Assembly: GCF_026745355.1 (NCBI RefSeq)
Contig: NC_079209.1
Coordinates: forward strand, 35,377,385 to 35,441,384
DNA: 64,000 bases
Reading direction: 5' to 3'
From: Beta vulgaris subsp. vulgaris
Taxonomy: Eukaryota > Streptophyta > Magnoliopsida > Caryophyllales > Amaranthaceae
Shown here: piece after piece, positions 22,504 to 32,969 of the stretch
Position numbering within the stretch: position 1 is the first letter of the stretch
How the letters are laid out: each line of letters opens with the position of its first letter
The notes under the pieces: model-generated
The model's input: the letters and a program-made list of their open reading frames with translations, nothing else
Database searches by the model: none
Told to the model about the DNA's origin: nothing
Made by a program: the position numbers and the translations under genes

Positions 22504-22513
22504 CTATTTATAG
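22504..22513 (-). promoter_or_regulatory. Probable TATA box of the solo LTR
   Basis: Minus-sense CTATAAATAG followed about 50-130 bp downstream by a GA/CT-rich leader, the same layout as the TATA box at 26855 in the LTR of element A. Inferred from motif and position only. Confidence 0.5.
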
Positions 22514-22728
22514 TGTGGCAAATCTAGGTCTAGTAGGACTCGGTTTAATTTATTTATTTTGAAATTAAAATAAACCGAACGATAGTAGAATTATGTTAAA
22601 GTTGTAAGTGCAATCAAACCGTATTTTTGTTATTCTATTTTTTTTTGTAAATACTACTAAAATACCTTTCAATTATATTCTTTATATTTATTTATAAAGA
22701 AATAACTCCGAAAATACGGAGTATTACA

Positions 22729-24820
22729 TAATATCTCTTGGAACCCCATGCAATCTCACTACATACCTAATGTACGTCTTGCAAGTTGCGTCTTTTTCCA
22801 TATCTCCTTAATAGGTATGAACACGGTGATCTTCGTCAGTCAGTCTACATTAATTCAAATAGTATCTTTGCCACTCCTAGTCCTAGAAAAAACAGTCACA
22901 AAATCCATAGAAATAGAATCCCACTTCCATCCAGGAACCACTAAGGATTGAACCTTCCCAATGGGTCTCTTATGATCTATCTTCACTTTGTGACAGGTTA
23001 GGCACTTAGACACATATTCAGCTACCTCAAGCTTCATGTTTAGCCACCAATAGATACCCTTAAGGTCTTTGTACAACTGTCACCCCAGGGTGCATAGGAT
23101 ATGGAGTGTTATGCCCCTCATCCATAAGACATCTCTTAAGGTCCTCACACTTTTGTGGTACACACCACCTTCCCTTAAACCTCAAACTTCCCTCATCATG
23201 GATCTTAAAGTTGGCTTCCTTACCTTGCTTCATTTTCTCCTTAATCTTATCTAGGTGCTCATCCCCAACTTGACCCTCTTTGATCTCGTCGAAAACTAAT
23301 AACCCCAAAGATAAAGCGCTCAGTCTTGCCTCACTTTCCCCCGGGTTTAGAAATTTTAGGCTCAACCTCTGCATATCTTGACACAACTCCTCAGGGACTA
23401 CTAAGACACTCAAACTATGGCTCGACTTCCTACTCAAAGCATCGACAACTACATTTGCTTTTCCCTCATTATATTTGATGTTTAGGTCATAGTCTTTAAT
23501 CAACTCTAACCATCTCCTCTGCCTCATATTAAGGTCTTTTTGGGTGAAAGTGTACTTCAAGCACTTATGGTTGGTAAATATCTTACAGGTTATCCCATAA
23601 AGGTAATGTCTCCAAATCCTCAATGCAAACACTATGGCGGCTAACTCTAGATTGTGGGTAGAGTAATTAGCCTAATAAGGTTTCAACTAACGCGACGCAT
23701 ACGCAATTACCTTCCCATTATGCTGTAACACACATCCAAACCATTCTTTGAAGCATCACTATACACCTCCCTCATTCCCATCAGGCAGGGTCAAAACAGG
23801 TGTAGAGGTTAAACGTTCCTTCAAAATCTAAAATGCTTCTTCACATTTTTCACTCCACTCAAACGTTGACTCGTTCTTCATCAAATTGGTCATGGGCCTC
23901 GCTATCTTTGAGAAACCTCGCACTAATCTCCTATAATAGCTAGCTAGACCTAGGAAACTTCGAATATCTGACACATTCTTTGGAGTTGGCCACTCACAGC
24001 TTGAATCTTAGCAGGATCTATAAAGACTCCTTCCTTAGACACATAGTGACCCAAAAATGCCATTTTCTCCAAACGAAACTCACACTTAGAGAGCTTTGGC
24101 CTATAATTGATTCTTCCTAAGCGTCTCCAAAATAATGCTCAAGTGCTCATCATGCTCTATTTTGTTCCTCGAATATATCAGTATAACATCAATGAAAATC
24201 ACCACGAACTTATCTAGAAACTCATGGAAAATCATATTCATTAAGTCCATAAATATGTCAGGAGTATTGGTTAACCCAAATGGCATTACAGTGAACTCAT
24301 AATGACCATAACGCGTCCTAAAGGTATTCTTAGGTGCATCCTTCTCAGCTACCCTCAGCTGGTGATACCTCGAACGTAAATCAATCTTTGAGAACGCAGT
24401 CGCTCCATTTAACTAATTGAATAGGTCATCTATCCTAGGCAAAGGATACTTGTTCTTGATGGTTACATTGTTCAGTTCCCTATAGTCAATACACAACCTC
24501 ATAATCCCGTCCTTCTTCTTCACAAATAATACAGGAGCTCCCCAAGATGATGTACTAGGCCTAATATAATCCTTATCCAACAACTCCTGCAATTGCGTCT
24601 TCAACTCACTCATCTCATGTGGTGTCATTCTATAGGGTGCTTTTGATATGGGTGAAGTACCAAAAACTATGTCGGCAGATCTTTCAGCTTCACTGCGACT
24701 CATACACGTACTATTTACCTGGAGCCTTATTCTGGTTGAGGTTCTGACTAGCAAGCTTATTATAGTTCTCTTGGTTGTTCTGTGACCCTACAGGTTTAGA
24801 ACCTTGGTATCCTGATTGTT
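22729..24820 (-). pseudogene. Tekay E: RT, RNase H and integrase N-terminal part
   Basis: Minus-strand order: [13 protein letters not shown] (start of the protease module) joined directly to [20 protein letters not shown] of RT, so the protease is missing. Then come [36 protein letters not shown] (24754-24413), [14 protein letters not shown] and FIDVILIYS (24286-24101), where the family's catalytic FIDD has become FIDV. RNase H follows at about 23900-23430 ([14 protein letters not shown], then [12 protein letters not shown]), and integrase N-terminal sequence at 23076-22734 (CLTCHKVKIDHKRPIGKVQSL, then GWKWDSISMDFVT). It is continuous with 20144 after removing the solo LTR. Several stops and frameshifts. 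The 5' part (gag, 5' LTR) is absent; sequence breaks off near 24820. Confidence 0.88.
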
Positions 24821-26540
24821 TAAGGTTAATAGTCATATATTAACTAGAGCCTTATTCTGGACGAGTTTTGAGGTTAATGTATTACAATGAAGAAGTTATA
24901 ATAGTCACATATTAACTAGTTAAGAACTAAATGTCGAGGCTCCAAAGTAAATTAATTTTCGTTAACGTAACGATATAGGATTCCTAAATTACTTTAATAG
25001 TCTTTATTATAGTATAGTTGAGTTATTGGTTGACATTCATTATAATAAGCTAGTATGTGAGTTTAAATCACTAGGTTGGATATAAGTTGCTAATTACTTT
25101 AATAGTCTTAGTTATTGGTGTATGTAATTTGGCTAAGTAATCTATGTTAGTGTTTAAAGCGACTAACAAACAAAATAATACAGGAATGAAATTATGTTTA
25201 ATTCAAGTTCCGTTTCTTTGATTCGTGGAATCTAGTTATTTGTTTGGATGGTGGTTTATTGGGTTTTGAAAAGTGATATGTTATAAAAAGGAGTAAGAAT
25301 TATAACTCCGAGTTGTTAGTTTGCCGAAGTCTTTATTATGGGAACACATTAATTAATTTGTTAATCGTATGATTATTCCTCTTTATAATTCAAATGGTTG
25401 AGTATAATTCTAAGAAGATGGTTAATCAGTTTAGTGTATTTTGATGGGAATCGTCCTAGTGTTTAATGAGGAAGGATTATTTGATTAAACTCTAAAGGTA
25501 ATAAATTTAAGTGATCTCCGTACATAAAGTTAGAATTGGATTGACATATTATTTCTAATTATATGGAGTCTATTGGAGTAAGTTTATATTAACTAATTAT
25601 GGATGAGATTATTGGGGAAGTGTTCAATAAAGGATTTCAGTTCAATGACTATAAATGGAGTAGTATAACAAGTTATATTGTTAATTTAGAATCACTAAGC
25701 TAAGTTAATGCTTTATATTACTGGAGTATAAGTTCGTGGATTACATTAATGTCGCTCTATATGAATATGAGTATGATCTGTAATTGGTTTTACCGTTGAT
25801 TAAGTTAAATAGGATTTATCTAATGGTATAACTAGAACCATATTTAGTCACTTTAATCAACCTTTCATTGGCAAACATCGACTTGTGGAGTTTAAGTTAA
25901 CTCTCCTTAGTTAATTCTAAGTGAGAGACCGATACCCGAGTATTGTTAGTGTATGATAATTGTTATTATCATTATTGAGGTGAGTCTACATCGATATTTG
26001 TGAAGTGAAAAAGAACAATAGTATGAACTATCTATCTACAAAAGTATATGTTGTATGAGATTGATTGCATATAAAAGCATACATGTATCAGTATGAAATA
26101 CTTACTTACAAAGATATTATGTCAACTGGTAATAATTCCCTAAGGAGAAGTGTTGTGGATTGGTTGATTGTTCAAAAATTGTTTTGCTAAGAGTCATTGA
26201 GATGATATGTAAACTTGAGTTTTAAGTATAATTGGAATAAGACATGAATGATAATGGAAAGTGATCTAAAGGGGAAAGTAGCCTCTTCAGAGTCGGCAGA
26301 TGAGGTGACATGAATGGTACCCCCATGGACTGTGAACCTTGGGGGGGTCCCCACAGGAAAACCTACCCATTGCTCTGTGGGGAGATAATCTGGGGATATC
26401 AGGTAACGTGAAACATGTAGATGGCTGCTGATTGAATAAGCGGAAAAATGTATTCCGGACTAATCGTGGTTATTGGCCAAAAGTAAAGCGAATGGTTGGG
26501 TGACGACCCCCACTGTGGGAGTGTAAGCTTTGTCTCTTCC
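24821..26540 (+). other. Left part of LTR-like block D, interrupted by element A
   Basis: AT-rich sequence with no coding, continuous across element A with 37821-39583. Evidence that this is one block is the near 5-bp duplication at the A insertion (CTTCC before, CCTCC after). A G/C-richer stretch at 26280-26530 (contains CATGGACTGTGAACCTTGGG) looks like LTR leader sequence. The left edge is untidy: two short copies of nearby sequence occur at 24827-24919, and no TG start could be placed. Confidence 0.45.
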
Positions 26541-29076
26541 TGTAATCACCCATAATTTTAAAGGATTTTATAGATATATTTTAGTATTTATATATTTATA
26601 TTTAAACATAATTTAATTTCAAATGATTTATTTATTTAAAGGAGGTTGACTATTTTAAAAGTCAAAGGAAATTATTTTAAGGATTCAAGAAAGCTAAAAA
26701 ATATTTTATTAGGCATGCTTTGAAAAACGTTTGAAATATGATTTCGGTTTGGAAAGGAGTTATATTAATGTTAGAAGTTCTAAATTATTTATCCTATTCA
26801 TCATCACATTTAATTTAGCCCAATCTCCTTTTCCTAAACCCAAAAGGAAGCCTCCTTATAAATATCTTAATACCCAATTATTTTACCCCACACAAAGAAT
26901 ATTTTCTCTCTCTTCTCTCTCAACCCACACGGCCAGCCTTCCTTCTTCTCTCTCCTCACGTTATTTTTCAGTTTTTCCTTCTTCCAAGTTTTCTTCTTCT
27001 TCAAGTAACGTTTCTTCTTCAACAGGAAACGTCACAAAACCTTCAAATCTTTAATTTTGGGCGTCGACTTGTTGTTGTTGTGTGTCTGATTTTCCGGCGT
27101 TGTCCTTCTTCCTTGTTCTTGGATTTGTTGGTTAGTTAATTTCTTTTCTTCTTCCTCAAGTTTCCATTAAAGACTATGTTTTTATCCTTTATTTTAATAC
27201 TAATCTTGATTATTGATTGTAATTTACTATTTTAATAAATAATCTTGATTCATATATATTATATATTATAAGAATAAAAATTCAGATTTGTTTATTATTG
27301 TTAGATTGAAGTTTTAATCATTAAAGCATGGATTTTTAGGGTGTTAATTATTATAAAACCATAGTAGTATGTTGTACACTATGAGATTGTTTTAGATTAT
27401 GAATTTAAGCATGTTTACATATGTTTAAAGAGGATTTTATGATTTTATAAGTTGTTGGAATTTCATAAAAGACTTTATTAATGGAGTTTTAAAGAATTTT
27501 AATTACTAGTATGGTAGTATTATGCTAGGAATTAAAAGTAATTGAAGTTTTGATAGTAAAATCAACTTTTGAATATGTTCAAAGGGGATATTGAATATTC
27601 TAAAGTTGCTGTATTTTTTATTTAAGAGTATTGATTTTAGCTTATATTGATTTCTAGGCGGAGAATTTTCTGTAAGGGACTTTTAAAGAGTTAAAAGTGG
27701 CATGCCGACTAGTTTACACAAGGCACGTACATACCTGTGTGCTATGTGATTAACATCATGATTTAAGGAGGAAAAGTTGTAGTATCATGTATAGGAACTC
27801 TATAAGTTCATATGTGATTTCTAGTATGATTGATTTCTACATATTTTATGCCTGTGTGCAAGCTTGTTAATTATGAGATTTATTATGAGTTAAAGATTGT
27901 CATGTTTGTATGAAATTTTTGATGCAAGCATGTGGATGGGAAGTTTATTTATTACTTCACATGGGGGAATTAATATATTATTGAGATTGAATCATCTTTA
28001 TTCATGTGTTCCCTTACAAGTATTATTTTCACTACTTTACAAGGACTGTGGGCCTTATTTGGTAAGTTGATAAGTTACATTTTTTAAAGGTAAGTTTGAT
28101 TGTTGGCTAGGTTCAACAAAATAAGAAAGATTAAGATCAAAAGAAAGTTATCTTGGATTATAAGTTGTGATCACTTATTTAATCCTAAGATAAAAGAAAT
28201 TCAGTTGTGAATGATTGATTTGTATTTCTGTGATTGCTTGTATGTGTATCATAACAAGTAATAACATATAAATAACGTAAAGTATAACGAGGATAGTTAT
28301 AGACCTTAGACTGGTGCACGTCTAAAGTTGGACATTAGGTGTTGAGGTACATGGTGAGAGTGACATGGCTTTTCTGGGGGTGGATTGATCATTATTCCTA
28401 TTTTTCAAAAAGGTTCCTCGAGATCGCAGGTCATTCTGGAATACGGAGTCGCTCCCGTATTTCGTCTTCTCAGTGAAGGCATTAGTAGAGAAGACAGCTC
28501 TGGTCCTATAACTATTCTATTAAACTAATAAAAAGATGTTTAGAGTTTAGTTCTGTAAAAGTTGTCTGCAGAATGTTATATGATTATATTATTATTTATC
28601 CCTGCATGTTTTAGTATCATGTTAGGAATACTTATGTATTAGTATGTAGTAATATTCAGCTTTGCTGATTACGTGCTTTGTTTGTGATTGTGATCATGGC
28701 TTTGCCTTATTGATCCTGTGATGACCCATTTTGGTGAGCAGATTCTTCAAAGCATTAACATTACAGGTTCGCAGATGTGCATCATGGGAATCTGGGAATG
28801 GAGAAAATGTGTAATCTAGTATATCTTATTTTCTGCTTTAGTATGAAAGTACTTTAATAAGTTTGTTTGAATAGACGTACTTAGAGTGTTTGATTTTTAA
28901 AGTACTTATTTATTTATTTATTTATGATAATAGACTTTAAAGTTTAGTTATATGTTTTCCGCTGCAAAATTCTGAATAAGCCGATACATTGTCACATGGG
29001 CGATAATACTTTGGTAATTCTCTAAGTTTATATTATAAAGATATTTCCGAAAAGAGAGAACTATCGGGGTGTTACA
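26541..29076 (+). repeat. 5' LTR of Tekay element A
   Basis: 2,536 bp from TGTAATCACCCATAA to GGGGTGTTACA. It matches 35082-37820 throughout except for the Cassandra insertion, a deletion of about 100 bp in the 3' copy after the AATATATTATTGAG stretch (27980 region, compare 36865), and scattered substitutions, so the insertion is not recent. The ORF at 26731-27054 is LTR leader sequence. Confidence 0.93.
26855..26864 (+). promoter_or_regulatory. Probable TATA box of the element A LTR promoter
   Basis: CTTATAAATA followed about 45 bp later by a CT-rich tract (TTCTCTCTCTTCTCTCTC), a common plant transcription-start context. The 3' LTR copy has CTTATTAATA at the matching place (about 35447), so this promoter is changed there. 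Function inferred from motif and position. Confidence 0.55.
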
Positions 29077-29080
29077 AAGT

Positions 29081-29093
29081 TATATCTGGGAGC
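29081..29093 (+). other. Degenerate primer-binding site (iMet-tRNA type) of element A
   Basis: TATATCTGGGAGC, starting four bases after the LTR end, resembles the usual TGGTATCAGAGC complement of plant initiator tRNA-Met 3' end with several changes. The same position in Tekay C (right of 47022 on the minus strand) reads TAGTATCTTGGAGC. Confidence 0.6.
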
Positions 29094-29707
29094 TTTAGGT
29101 TATTTTCAAAACTTTTAGGCGCCTAACTAACTTATTAGTTATTTGAAGAAACTCTTAGAATTGCTCCTACTTATTCATTTTGAAAAACTTATAGGAATAT
29201 ATATATTATTATATGTATATTTTGAGGACCGAAATTTTATTTTTTTTTAAAAAAAAAGGGGGTCCAAATATATTTTTTATGGTCGAATTTTTTTTTTAGC
29301 CTCAAAGGGATTTTTTTTTTCGAATTACATTAAGGTTCAAAAATTTCATGAGGTCCGAAATTTTTTTAGTCAAAATTTTTTTTATTAGTCGACACTTAAT
29401 TATGATTATTTTATAAGGATGTCTGCATTATTTTATTACCTTTAAAGTTTTACTTGTTGCATTGTGAGAATGGGTAGTATAGGAAGGGCATATAGGATAG
29501 AAATATTATATGCCTGCATTGAATAGTTAGTTCAACATGTTATTATTTTTCTTCCATGCTAACTATTTATATTTTTCTTGCCTGCTAAGTGTTATGTTCT
29601 CATGCCTATGATGTTAATGGTAACTCCTTATTGTTTATTGTTGGGAATACGTCCATGGAGAGTACTAAAATATTATAGTATATATTTGTTGTTGTAGATC
29701 CTTAAAT
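29094..29707 (+). other. Leader of element A between PBS and the extra ORF
   Basis: No coding features. Contains T- and A-rich runs at 29238-29380 (for example a T9A9-type inversion near 29240-29260). The stretch TTGTTGGGAATACG near 29637 recurs in the leader of Tekay C, confirming that the two leaders are homologous. Confidence 0.6.
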
Positions 29708-30100
29708 ATGTCTCCTAGATTAGGAAGCTATTATAACCACATTGTCCTGAGTGACGATGAAGTTGATGAGGACATTGCACCTATTGATGATAGAGAGTAT
29801 ACCAATCTAGAATGGACCATGCATAGAATATTGAGGTCATGATTGACTAGTGATGATGAGCTCATTGTGGAACTTGACAATGCTAGAGGCCAAACTAGAG
29901 AAGACATCTATCATGCATTTTTCAGGTATGAGACTGATACTGAACAGGAAGATGAAGAGCCTCAACCCACTAAAAGATCAAAGCGGCAAAGAAAATATGT
30001 CTACTACTATGAGCATGAGGTAGAGGAAGCTGAAGATGAGACTTTCAGGCCTGACCAGTACCATGAAGCTAAGGATAATGTTGACAATGTAGTACCTTAG
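29708..30100 (+). pseudogene. Extra ORF upstream of gag in Tekay A, unknown function
   Basis: From ATG 29708 the frame runs 131 codons to TAG at 30100 with one internal TGA (29840-29842). It starts MSPRLGSYYNHIVLSDDE, continues SDDELIVELDNARGQT and REDIYHAFFRYETDTEQEDE, and ends in a mixed acidic/basic tail (KRSKRQRKYVYYYEHEVEE). It lies after the PBS and well before gag (30583). I recognise no domain. A homologous reading exists at the same place in Tekay C (44857-45174), with shared SGSYYNxIVLSDD, SDDExI and RGQTxxDxYH patterns, so it is a feature of this family rather than chance. Ogre/Tat elements are known to carry an ORF before gag, but I do not know of one in Tekay. The basic cluster could be a nuclear or nucleic-acid-binding patch; that is speculation. 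Confidence 0.65.
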
Positions 30101-30582
30101 ACTATTATATGTCTCTGATTATCAAAATAATATAATATATTAGTATTATATAATAATGCTGGATAGTTGACCAACAGTGTTAGAATAGTTTTATAGACCA
30201 TTATTTTTAGGAAAGTATAATATTATAGTAACATTCATTTTTTTTAGTACCCTTTATAGAGGAATAAAAGCCATTGTTTATTTATATATATGAGTGAGTA
30301 AGAATTTATTTTGGGCACGTGATGGGAATATTTTTATTATTTAAATTTTCATTATGTGATTATATCCTTGCTTGTTTCTACTTGCATATTGATGTGAATA
30401 TATTTTACATAGATGATTATGTGATTATTAGAGAACATTTCATGTTGAACTTGAAACTAGTTGAGAAATTGTTTGTTGATGCGATCTTTAATGATCAAAT
30501 CAAATGTTGCCTTCTTAGATGGACATGTAAGCTATGCTCGAACTTAAAGTAGAGTTATATTACTTTCAGGTCCCGAAGTAGA

Positions 30583-31622
30583 ATGGCTAACGACAACGAC
30601 CTAACTGTTGATATTCGCCTCTTGGGAGAAGAAATCGACTCAGGAGAGAGCTGAGCGTCCTGAAACTGCTGGGAAATGTTCGAAAGACTAGTTAAGGTTA
30701 AGCCACCATACTATAAGAGGAAAGCTGACCCAACCTTCTTAGAAAACTGGATTAGGGAGTTTGAGAAACTTTTTGAGGTTGTGAACTGCCCTGAGCATAT
30801 GAGAGTGGGTCAGGTTGTGCTACATCTGAAAGATGAGGTTGATTCATGGTGGAGAGAGAGTGGAGCTAGATTGAGTGTTGTTGAAGGATTCAATTGGGGT
30901 GCCTTTGTGATTGCCTTGAGATGGAAGTTTTACCCTGCCTTTATGCAGAAGCAAAAAGCCCAAGAATTCATTAACCTTAGGATGGGTAGCATGACCATTT
31001 CCGAGTATTACAACAAATTCATAGCCTTGTCCATATTTGCACCCGATGTTGTAGCCACTGAGGAACTTAAGGCTCAAAGGTTTGAGTCGGGTTTAACTGA
31101 TGAGATACAGTTGGGATTATAAGGTGAGACCTTTGCATCCCTAGATATAGTGTATGGAAGAGCATCCCATATTTATGGATACAGTCAAGGAAAGATAAGA
31201 AAAATGTGGTAGTAGGTGAGAAGAGGAAAGATTTTAATGCTAGGGAAAACCAAGGGAATTTCAAGAGAAACCATAATGATAATGGAAATTTCCAAGGGAG
31301 AAACAACCAAGATAACCGCAACAAGGGTAAACCTAATAGAGTTAATTACTGCAAGAGTTGTAACGAAAATCACCCCGGGTAAGACTGTAAGGGAGGAGAC
31401 CTAGTGATTTGTAACTACTGCCAGAAGAAGGGTCATAGGGAGTACGAGTGCTACTCTAAGCACGGTAAGGAACAAAAAGGCCAGGGGAGTGGAAATCATG
31501 TCAGATCAGGGTTCAACCAGTCAGGAAACCAAGGTCCTAAGTCTGAAGGACATTAGAGAAACCAGCGGAACTATAGTAAGCCTGCAAGTGAGAACCCCAA
31601 CCAAAGTAAGTCTGCGGGAAAG
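30583..31622 (+). pseudogene. Tekay A gag, broken
   Basis: ATG 30583 gives MANDNDLTVDIRLLGEEIDS, then stops at 30652 and 30661. The gag domain is open at 30676-31122 (FERLVKVKPPYYKRKADPTF, WIREFEKLFEVVNCPEHMRV, YNKFIALSIFAPDVVATEEL), then TAA and frameshifts. Near 31350-31450 lie two zinc knuckles: a worn YCKSC...H...DC and an intact CNYCQKKGHREYEC (CX2CX4HX4C). Gag would form the virus-like particle. The homologous minus-strand gag in element C starts at 44326 (MSNNDN-type). Confidence 0.88.
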
Positions 31623-32969
31623 ATGTACGTGATGAGTCGAAAGGAAGCTGAGAAATTTGCCGACGTATCTGCTAGTTTTTCTGTTAACTCAGTCCTTGTT
31701 AAAACATTATTTGATTCGGGGGCAACTTATTCTTTTATATCATCATCTGTCCAAAAGATGCTGGGGTTAGTAGATTATGAAGAAATTGACTTGTCTATCA
31801 GTATTCCCACTGGAGAGATCATAGGGTGTACCAAGTTGTTTAGAAATTTACCTTTGAAGATAGGAGACTGTATTTTTCCATCTAACTTAATAGAATCCAA
31901 TTTGGGAGACCTAGATGTGATTCTTGGGATGAATTGGATAAGTCTTTACAAGGCCAATATCGACTGTGAGATTCAGAAGGTAGTGTTAAGAAACCCTTTG
32001 GAAAAATTGACCTCTTATAGACGCTTTCGGAAACCTAAGAAGTTTGGAGTTATCTCTACTATGCAAGTAAGGAAATTAATGAGAAAAGGGTGTGAGTTAT
32101 TCTTCTGTAGTGTACAGGATGTGAGTAAGGAATTCGAAGTAAAGCTTGAGGATGTCTCAATTGTGAACGAGTTTATGGATGTGTTTCCAAGTGAGATTTC
32201 AGGTATGTCACCTGCTAGAGCGAGTGTGTTCTCAAAGATTGACTTACATTCAGGATATCACCAATTGAGGGTAGCTGATAAGGATGTACCTAAGACTGCC
32301 TTTAGAACGCGTTATGGTCACTATGAGTTCATTGTAATGCCATTTGGGTTAACCAATGCTCCTGCTATATTTTTGGCTTTAATGAATAGGATCTTTCATG
32401 AGTTTCTAGATAAGTTTGTGGTGGTTTTCATTGATGACACACTAATATATTCGAGGAATGAAGCTGAGTATGATGAGCACTTTAGGATCATTTTGGAGAC
32501 ATTGAGGAAAAACTATTTGTATGCCAAGTTCTCTAAGTGTGAGTTTCGTCTGGAGAAAGTAGCGTTTTTGGTTCACTATGTGTCTAAGGAAGGAGTCTCA
32601 GTAGATCCTCCTAAGATTCAAGTTGTGAGTGAGTGGCCAATCCCAAAGAGCGTGTCAGATATTAGAAGTTTCTTAGGTCTAGCTGGCTATTATAGGAGAT
32701 TTGTGAGAGATTTCTCGAAGATAGCGAGACCTATAACCAACTTGATGAAAAAGGAGTCAAAATTTGAGTGGAGTGAAAAGTGTGAAGAAGCCTTTCAGAT
32801 TTTGAAAGATCGTTTAACCTCTGCACCTGCTTTGACCCTGCCTGATGGGAGTGAGGGATTTGAGGTATATAGTGATACTTGGAAGAATGGCCTAGGAAGT
32901 GTGTTACAGCAGGATGGGAAGGTAATTGCATATGCATTGCGTCAGTTGAAACCTTATGAGGCTAATTAG
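31623..32969 (+). pseudogene. Tekay A pol: protease, truncated RT, start of RNase H
   Basis: An open stretch of 448 codons. Protease: [19 protein letters not shown] (catalytic D-S-G) then [15 protein letters not shown] resumes at [29 protein letters not shown] and [10 protein letters not shown] (both catalytic Asp present). However, the normal N-terminal RT segment between [11 protein letters not shown] and SVFSKIDL, about 100 residues including the SPWGAP and IDYRELN blocks present in elements C and E, is deleted in frame. Connection motifs [16 protein letters not shown] and [15 protein letters not shown] follow, then RNase [21 protein letters not shown], where ASKNGLG is usual. Stop TAG at 32967-32969 interrupts RNase H. 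The long frame looks functional but the RT is not. Confidence 0.9.

Larger units (their letters stand above)
20145..22728 (-). mobile_element. Solo LTR inserted in Tekay E integrase
   Basis: A 2,584-bp block in TG...CA form (TGTAACACCCC...GTATTACA as read on +) flanked by the perfect 5-bp duplication TAATA (20140-20144 and 22729-22733). No internal retroelement coding is present, so it is a solo LTR left by LTR-LTR recombination. Its ends resemble those of the Tekay LTRs in mirror sense, placing it on the minus strand, but most of its length differs, so it is a separate subfamily. Its minus-sense start contains the inverted repeat CTCCGTATTTTCGGAG. Short ORFs at 21900-22300 are repeat shadows. 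Confidence 0.92.

Noticed and set aside
29843..30100. Reading the pre-gag ORF as an independent 85-codon gene
   Set aside because: It begins at TTG directly after a TGA in the same frame as ATG 29708, and the part before the stop also aligns with element C, so it is the second half of one broken ORF.
30319..30552. 77-codon ORF between the pre-gag ORF and gag of Tekay A
   Set aside because: No counterpart found in Tekay C at the same position and low-complexity composition.
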